Assembly (NCBI GenBank): GCA_050251815.1 | Contig: JBFWMB010000010.1 | Location: 1-64,000, forward strand | DNA length: 64,000 bases | Reading direction: 5' to 3' | Source: GWE2-40-63 sp050251815 | GTDB lineage: Bacteria > Bacteroidota > Bacteroidia > Bacteroidales > SZUA-534 | Shown here: piece by piece, positions 60,699-64,000 of the stretch | Numbering within the stretch: position 1 is the stretch's first letter | Layout of the letters: every line of letters begins with the position of its first letter | Program-made: the position numbers and the translations under genes | The notes under the pieces: model-generated | Database searches by the model: none | Told to the model about the DNA's origin: nothing | The model's input: the letters and a program-made list of their open reading frames with translations, nothing else

Positions 60699-61514
60699 TT
60701 AATAAAATACAGTAATAAATCCTTGCTCCGATTCGTAGCTGTCGGTGCCGTCCTGGGGGGTTATAACATAATAGTAGGTTCCCGGTTTAACAATTGTTCC
60801 ATCGGGCAACCTGCCATCCCAGACAATTTGCTCCTGGCCAGTACGTTTAAACAGTAAATTGCCCCAGCGGCTATATATCTCAATTGAAAAACGACTCACA
60901 CCATTTGAGTAGACAATGAACTCATCGTTTACCTTATCTTCATTCGGTGTAAACACATTGGGAACCTTAAAGCGGTCGTATATTTCCAGGTTTTTGCTAA
61001 TTGAGTCTGTGCATCCTTTTGAATCGATAATCCGCATTTTAACCGTGTAATTGCCTGCAGCCGGGTATTTGTATAGGTAGTTTCGGTTTTGGCTTTCAAT
61101 AGTTGCACTGTTGTCGCCAAAATTCCAGATGCATTTAGCAAAGGAATTGTAAAGTGTCGATGAGTCAGTGAATATTCGGCTATAGCTGGAGTATCGGGTG
61201 GTATCGATCAGAAAATCGGCACTGGGGTTTTTTGAGATTTGATAGGTTCTGCTTTTACTGTAGGTGTTGGCTCCGCTAACAATGGAGAGTGTTACGGTAT
61301 AAGTTCCACTGTCGGCGTAGCTGTGGCTTGGATTTTGGTCGGTGCTTCCTGCGGTATCACCAAAATCCCAGGTCCAGCTTTCGGCAACAACTGAGGCATC
61401 GGTAAAGCTTAGCGTATTTCCCTGGCAAAGATTTCCCTGAATGGTAAAATCAGCTTGTGCAAAAACACCATTAAATAGTAGTGATATAAAAAATAGTAAA
61501 AGGTATTTATGCAT
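60699..61514 (-). CDS. PKD-domain protein with type B (CHU_C) T9SS sorting domain
   Basis: The 271-residue protein has a signal peptide (LLLFFISLLFNGVFAQ), two PKD-like units (SWTWDFGDTAGSTDQNPSHS and CIWNFGDNSATIESQN), and a C-terminal gliding-motility-associated domain. The latter reads VPNVFTPNEDKVNDEFIVYS, FSIEIYSRWGNLLFKR, WDGRLPDGTIVKPGTYYYVI and is the type B signal for the type IX system. It is probably a cell-surface protein. It is first in the operon with the ligase and two GTs. The short length, essentially only repeats plus signal, is unusual, as members are often much longer. Confidence 0.88.
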   Translation of the reverse strand: MHKYLLLFFISLLFNGVFAQADFTIQGNLCQGNTLSFTDASVVAESWTWDFGDTAGSTDQNPSHSYADSGTYTVTLSIVSGANTYSKSRTYQISKNPSADFLIDTTRYSSYSRIFTDSSTLYNSFAKCIWNFGDNSATIESQNRNYLYKYPAAGNYTVKMRIIDSKGCTDSISKNLEIYDRFKVPNVFTPNEDKVNDEFIVYSNGVSRFSIEIYSRWGNLLFKRTGQEQIVWDGRLPDGTIVKPGTYYYVITPQDGTDSYESEQGFITVFY

Positions 61515-61553
61515 GGTTCTTACGTTGATTATTCAGGAGTACATTCCCTCTTA

Positions 61554-61561
61554 CAAACATA
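61554..61561 (-). promoter_or_regulatory. -7 box of the PKD/ligase operon
   Basis: The minus strand reads TATGTTTG here, 40 bases before the PKD gene start. The upstream element is not clear. Confidence 0.4.
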
Positions 61562-61627
61562 AAAAAATTATGGATGCAACGAAAAAAGATTGGATTGAAG
61601 TTAGCAAATTAATTTATAAAGGAGCGA

Positions 61628-62728
61628 TTATATGTTTTTGGTGAGTTTTTGTACCACTTTAAAACTGCTCAGAAATTCTTTGGCAATAACCCGTAAAACG
61701 GTATAGGTTGGAATGGCCAGAACCATTCCGCCAATTCCGGCCAAACTACCTGCCATCATAATTATCAGAAAAATTTCCAAAGGATGCGCGTTAACGCTAC
61801 TGCTGTAAATCAGGGGTTGAAACAGTACATTGTCGATGGTTTGTACGGTGGCAAATACCAAAACCATCCATCCAATTAGGGGCAATAATTCCGATTGAAA
61901 AGGTAAGTCGATGTTGGTTGCCACGCCAATCAGAATGCTGAATGCAGCACCAATCCACGGGCCAATATAAGGTATAACATTAAGAATACCGCTGAATAAC
62001 CCACACAGAACAGCATGTTCAAACCCAATGCCCACCAGCCATAATCCCAGTGTAACCAGAATCATAACCAGAATAACTTCAATAATTATTCCGCCCAGGT
62101 AGCGGGTTAACAACGATTTTATCGAGTTTAATATGTGTTTAATTTCATCCGAAAACTGGTCGGGGATAACCAGCATAAGTCCATCGGAAAAAAGTGACGC
62201 ATCTTTTAAAAAGAAAAAGGTGATGAACGAAATAGCAAAAAAAGCAATTAGTAAATTTCCCAGGGTGGCGGTTAATCCTGAAAAAATATTTGATAAATAC
62301 GAAACGTTTAATACCGACATGAGTCGGGCAGTTATATAATTCTGGAAATCAACGCTGTTTTCAAATAAGCCCAGGTTAAGCAAAGCCTGTTGAATGTGTT
62401 CCAGTGGTTCCTGGATTTGGGAATATAGGGTATTGACATCGATTTGTGAAAGTACGTTGGCTTCGTGTATTACCAATGGTATAAACAGACTGAAAAATAA
62501 GATGATGGCTCCCCAAATCAATATTAAAGTAATGGCGGCAGCCAAACTTGTGGGCATTGTTTTTTTTCTGATTCTAAATTTTGCCAGAAGGTTTAACAAG
62601 GGCTGACCTAAAATGGAAATGGCTGCGGCTATTAGTATGTATGCCACCAACGAACGGAAGTACCAAAGGCCGGATACCAATAAAGCAATGCCAATAAATC
62701 CTATTATGTAACGAACGCGTTTATCCAT
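61628..62728 (-). CDS. AI-2E family transporter (PerM-like)
   Basis: The 366-residue membrane protein has about eight segments with the family's central motifs (FAISFITFFFLKD, YLGGIIIEVILVMILVTLGLWL, GILNVIPYIGPWIGAAFSIL, HPLEIFLIIMMAGSLAGIGGM). The last stretches are the most conserved of the PerM/YdiK family. Members have been linked to autoinducer-2 export or sodium-proton exchange; the role here is not known. It is 20 bases after the EEP gene on the same strand. Confidence 0.92.
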   Translation of the reverse strand: MDKRVRYIIGFIGIALLVSGLWYFRSLVAYILIAAAISILGQPLLNLLAKFRIRKKTMPTSLAAAITLILIWGAIILFFSLFIPLVIHEANVLSQIDVNTLYSQIQEPLEHIQQALLNLGLFENSVDFQNYITARLMSVLNVSYLSNIFSGLTATLGNLLIAFFAISFITFFFLKDASLFSDGLMLVIPDQFSDEIKHILNSIKSLLTRYLGGIIIEVILVMILVTLGLWLVGIGFEHAVLCGLFSGILNVIPYIGPWIGAAFSILIGVATNIDLPFQSELLPLIGWMVLVFATVQTIDNVLFQPLIYSSSVNAHPLEIFLIIMMAGSLAGIGGMVLAIPTYTVLRVIAKEFLSSFKVVQKLTKNI

Positions 62729-62748
62729 AAGGTTTGTTTTTTAATGTG

Positions 62749-63840
62749 CTAAGGTAAGGTATAGATGCCGTAAACCGGATAATGATCGGATAAATTATTA
62801 CGAAACAAGGCAAAGTGAGTGCATTGCAGCGGTTCCTGGTAAAGTATGTAATCGATGCGTAAAGCCGGGAAAAAACGGGGAAAAGTTCCACCCATACCAA
62901 TATTGAATTGCTTAAAGGAATCGGTAAAACCTTTGCTTAGCGATTGGTAGGTGTACGATGCCGGTACGTCGTTAAAATCGCCGCAAAGCATTATCGGATG
63001 GGGCGATTCATCCATCATTCGGATTAAATCCCGCGTTTGAACGGCTCTTATTTGTGAGGCATTTTTTAATCGGTGCATTACCCCTTTGGCCCCTTTTATT
63101 CTTGCTTTATCATTCAATACCGGAAGACTGTCGATAAAGATATAATCTTCTTTTAAAAATTTAACCGATTCTAAATGACAGTTAATTATTCGGAGGGTAT
63201 CGTCGTTAATCTTTACATCGGTAACAATGGCCATGTTGTGGGTGTTCGGAAAATGAATGTTACTTTTTTTAATGATGGGAAAACGGCTGTAAGTAGCAAT
63301 TCCAAAGTTGTGACCGTTTTTTAACTGACTACTAAATGCGATATGAGCATGGGTAAAACCCTGATTTTGCATCAGGGAGTCATGAACGGGAAATGTACCG
63401 TTGGTCGAAGTAAAATACTCCTGAAAACAAGCCAAATCGGGTGAGACGCTGCGAATAAACCGATAGAACTCGCCCAACGACTGTTTGTTTTTTCGCCAGT
63501 TATACAAATCGAAAACCTTTACGTTATACGATAGTATTGAAAAAGTGGTGTTGAACTGTTTGGTTTCACGAGGCGGAATCAACTGAAACGTTTCGAGCAG
63601 GGGCTTGTTCACAAGCAAAAGAGCAAGGAGCGAAAATAAAAAGTAGAATTTTCGGAAAACAAGCCAGAAAATTAAAAACCCCAGGTTAACAAAGACCAAA
63701 ATATGGAAAAACAAGGCAATGATTGCTAATCCAGGAAGTAGTGTCGGAGAAACTTTTCCGCCAGCAAATCCCAATAGTAATAACAAAATTACTATTGCAT
63801 TGAAAAATAAGATGATTTGTTTTGCCAGGCGGTTAATCAT
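62749..63840 (-). CDS. Membrane-anchored endonuclease/exonuclease/phosphatase family protein
   Basis: The 363-residue protein has three N-terminal membrane segments (about 10-90) and an EEP domain: ILSYNVKVFDLYNW, DLACFQEYF, NCHLESVKFL, IMLCGDFNDVPASYTYQ, RIDYILYQ and NLSDHYPVYGIY. These cover the metal-binding Glu, Asp/Asn pair and the catalytic DH. The domain probably faces the periplasm or the cytoplasm as a phosphodiesterase; the substrate is not known. The ATG at 63840 is preferred to one 13 codons upstream, since a -7 box lies at 63857. It differs from the secreted EEP protein at 31.9 kb. Confidence 0.88.
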   Translation of the reverse strand: MINRLAKQIILFFNAIVILLLLLGFAGGKVSPTLLPGLAIIALFFHILVFVNLGFLIFWLVFRKFYFLFSLLALLLVNKPLLETFQLIPPRETKQFNTTFSILSYNVKVFDLYNWRKNKQSLGEFYRFIRSVSPDLACFQEYFTSTNGTFPVHDSLMQNQGFTHAHIAFSSQLKNGHNFGIATYSRFPIIKKSNIHFPNTHNMAIVTDVKINDDTLRIINCHLESVKFLKEDYIFIDSLPVLNDKARIKGAKGVMHRLKNASQIRAVQTRDLIRMMDESPHPIMLCGDFNDVPASYTYQSLSKGFTDSFKQFNIGMGGTFPRFFPALRIDYILYQEPLQCTHFALFRNNLSDHYPVYGIYTLP

Positions 63841-63856
63841 AGGTTTTTTATTCGCC

Positions 63857-63864
63857 CAAAGATA
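63857..63864 (-). promoter_or_regulatory. -7 box before the membrane EEP gene
   Basis: The minus strand reads TATCTTTG here, 16 bases before the chosen start. It argues for the shorter start. Confidence 0.4.
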
Positions 63865-63929
63865 CAAATAGCAACGCAAAACTTAAAAAAAATGCGTTCA
63901 AAACCGGAAAAGTAGCAAAGCTTCTAACT

Positions 63930-64000
63930 TTAGTTTTTACGACTTTGCCGGAACAGAATTTCTTTTTCCTTGCTGCTTAGACTCTCGTAACCCGATTTGG
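63930..64000 (-). CDS. 3' end of a probable rhomboid-family protease gene (partial)
   Basis: The last 22 codons before a TAA are readable on the minus strand, as SGYESLSSKEKEILFRQSRK plus one residue. This resembles the C-terminal tail (DUF6576-like) of Bacteroidota rhomboid-family intramembrane proteases, which commonly lie just before a membrane EEP gene. The catalytic part lies beyond the window, so the call is from the tail and the neighbour only. Confidence 0.5.
   Translation of the reverse strand, partial: KSGYESLSSKEKEILFRQSRKN

Overview
The window comes from a member of the Bacteroidota, probably Bacteroidales/Marinilabiliales-like. The signs are two outer-membrane TonB receptors (one Oar-like with a carboxypeptidase-regulatory domain), BACON and DUF5689 lipoproteins, type IX secretion C-terminal sorting domains, a DUF2723 glycosyltransferase, FdtA/QdtA sugar isomerases, a DUF4199 protein, and repeated -7 boxes of the Bacteroidota form TAnnTTTG. 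The exact genus cannot be read from the sequence.

Region 1 (1-4.3 kb) is gene-poor. It holds direct copies of a modular non-coding repeat of about 370 bp, broken up by a VapBC-type toxin-antitoxin pair, an uncharacterised helical protein, and a 15-unit 21-bp tandem repeat. Region 2 (4.3-24.9 kb) is a plus-strand surface-polysaccharide (O-antigen type) locus. It encodes dTDP-3-amino-3,6-dideoxyhexose synthesis (two FdtA-like isomerases, an acetyltransferase and an aminotransferase), a Wzx flippase, a Wzy-like polymerase, several GT2/GT4 transferases, hexapeptide acyltransferases, a WbsX-like protein, two unusual kinase-like proteins and a WecA/MraY-type initiating transferase. Single foreign-looking genes sit inside it: RhuM-like, GxxExxY, a second VapBC-type pair and a truncated KilA-N gene. 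Gene stubs and short palindromic repeats accompany them, and one repeat has entered the aminotransferase reading frame. Region 3 (24.9-27.3 kb) repeats the non-coding modules of region 1 in the same orientation, around kdsB, so the locus is bracketed by direct repeats.

Region 4 (27.3-37.9 kb) is a divergent export/uptake locus: DUF5689 lipoprotein and TonB receptor on the minus strand; secreted endonuclease/exonuclease/phosphatase-family enzyme, Oar-like TonB receptor and BACON/OB-fold lipoprotein on the plus strand. I read it as a possible extracellular nucleic-acid or phosphoester harvesting system. This is inference.

Region 5 (37.9-64 kb) is mostly core genome: rnhB with a GT4; a methyltransferase, flippase and DUF2723 protein; a TerB-like/ABCG fusion transporter; folK, upp, a type IX-secreted polysaccharide deacetylase, radC, a polyprenyl-phosphate GT2 and a DUF4199 protein; the SRP RNA (ffs); a YgjP-like metalloprotease, pepT, a transaldolase and a Sua5/YciO protein. 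It ends with a second envelope-glycan operon (PKD/CHU_C protein, O-antigen ligase, GT2, GT4), an AI-2E family permease, a membrane EEP-family hydrolase and the 3' tip of a probable rhomboid-family gene.

The polysaccharide genes form a plausible Wzx/Wzy assembly line: the initiating transferase loads undecaprenyl phosphate, GTs extend, acyltransferases decorate, Wzx flips, Wzy polymerises, and the ligase near 60 kb could attach the chain to lipid A core. Kdo activation (KdsB) is encoded next door. RmlA/RmlB, needed to make the dTDP-4-keto sugar, are not in the window.
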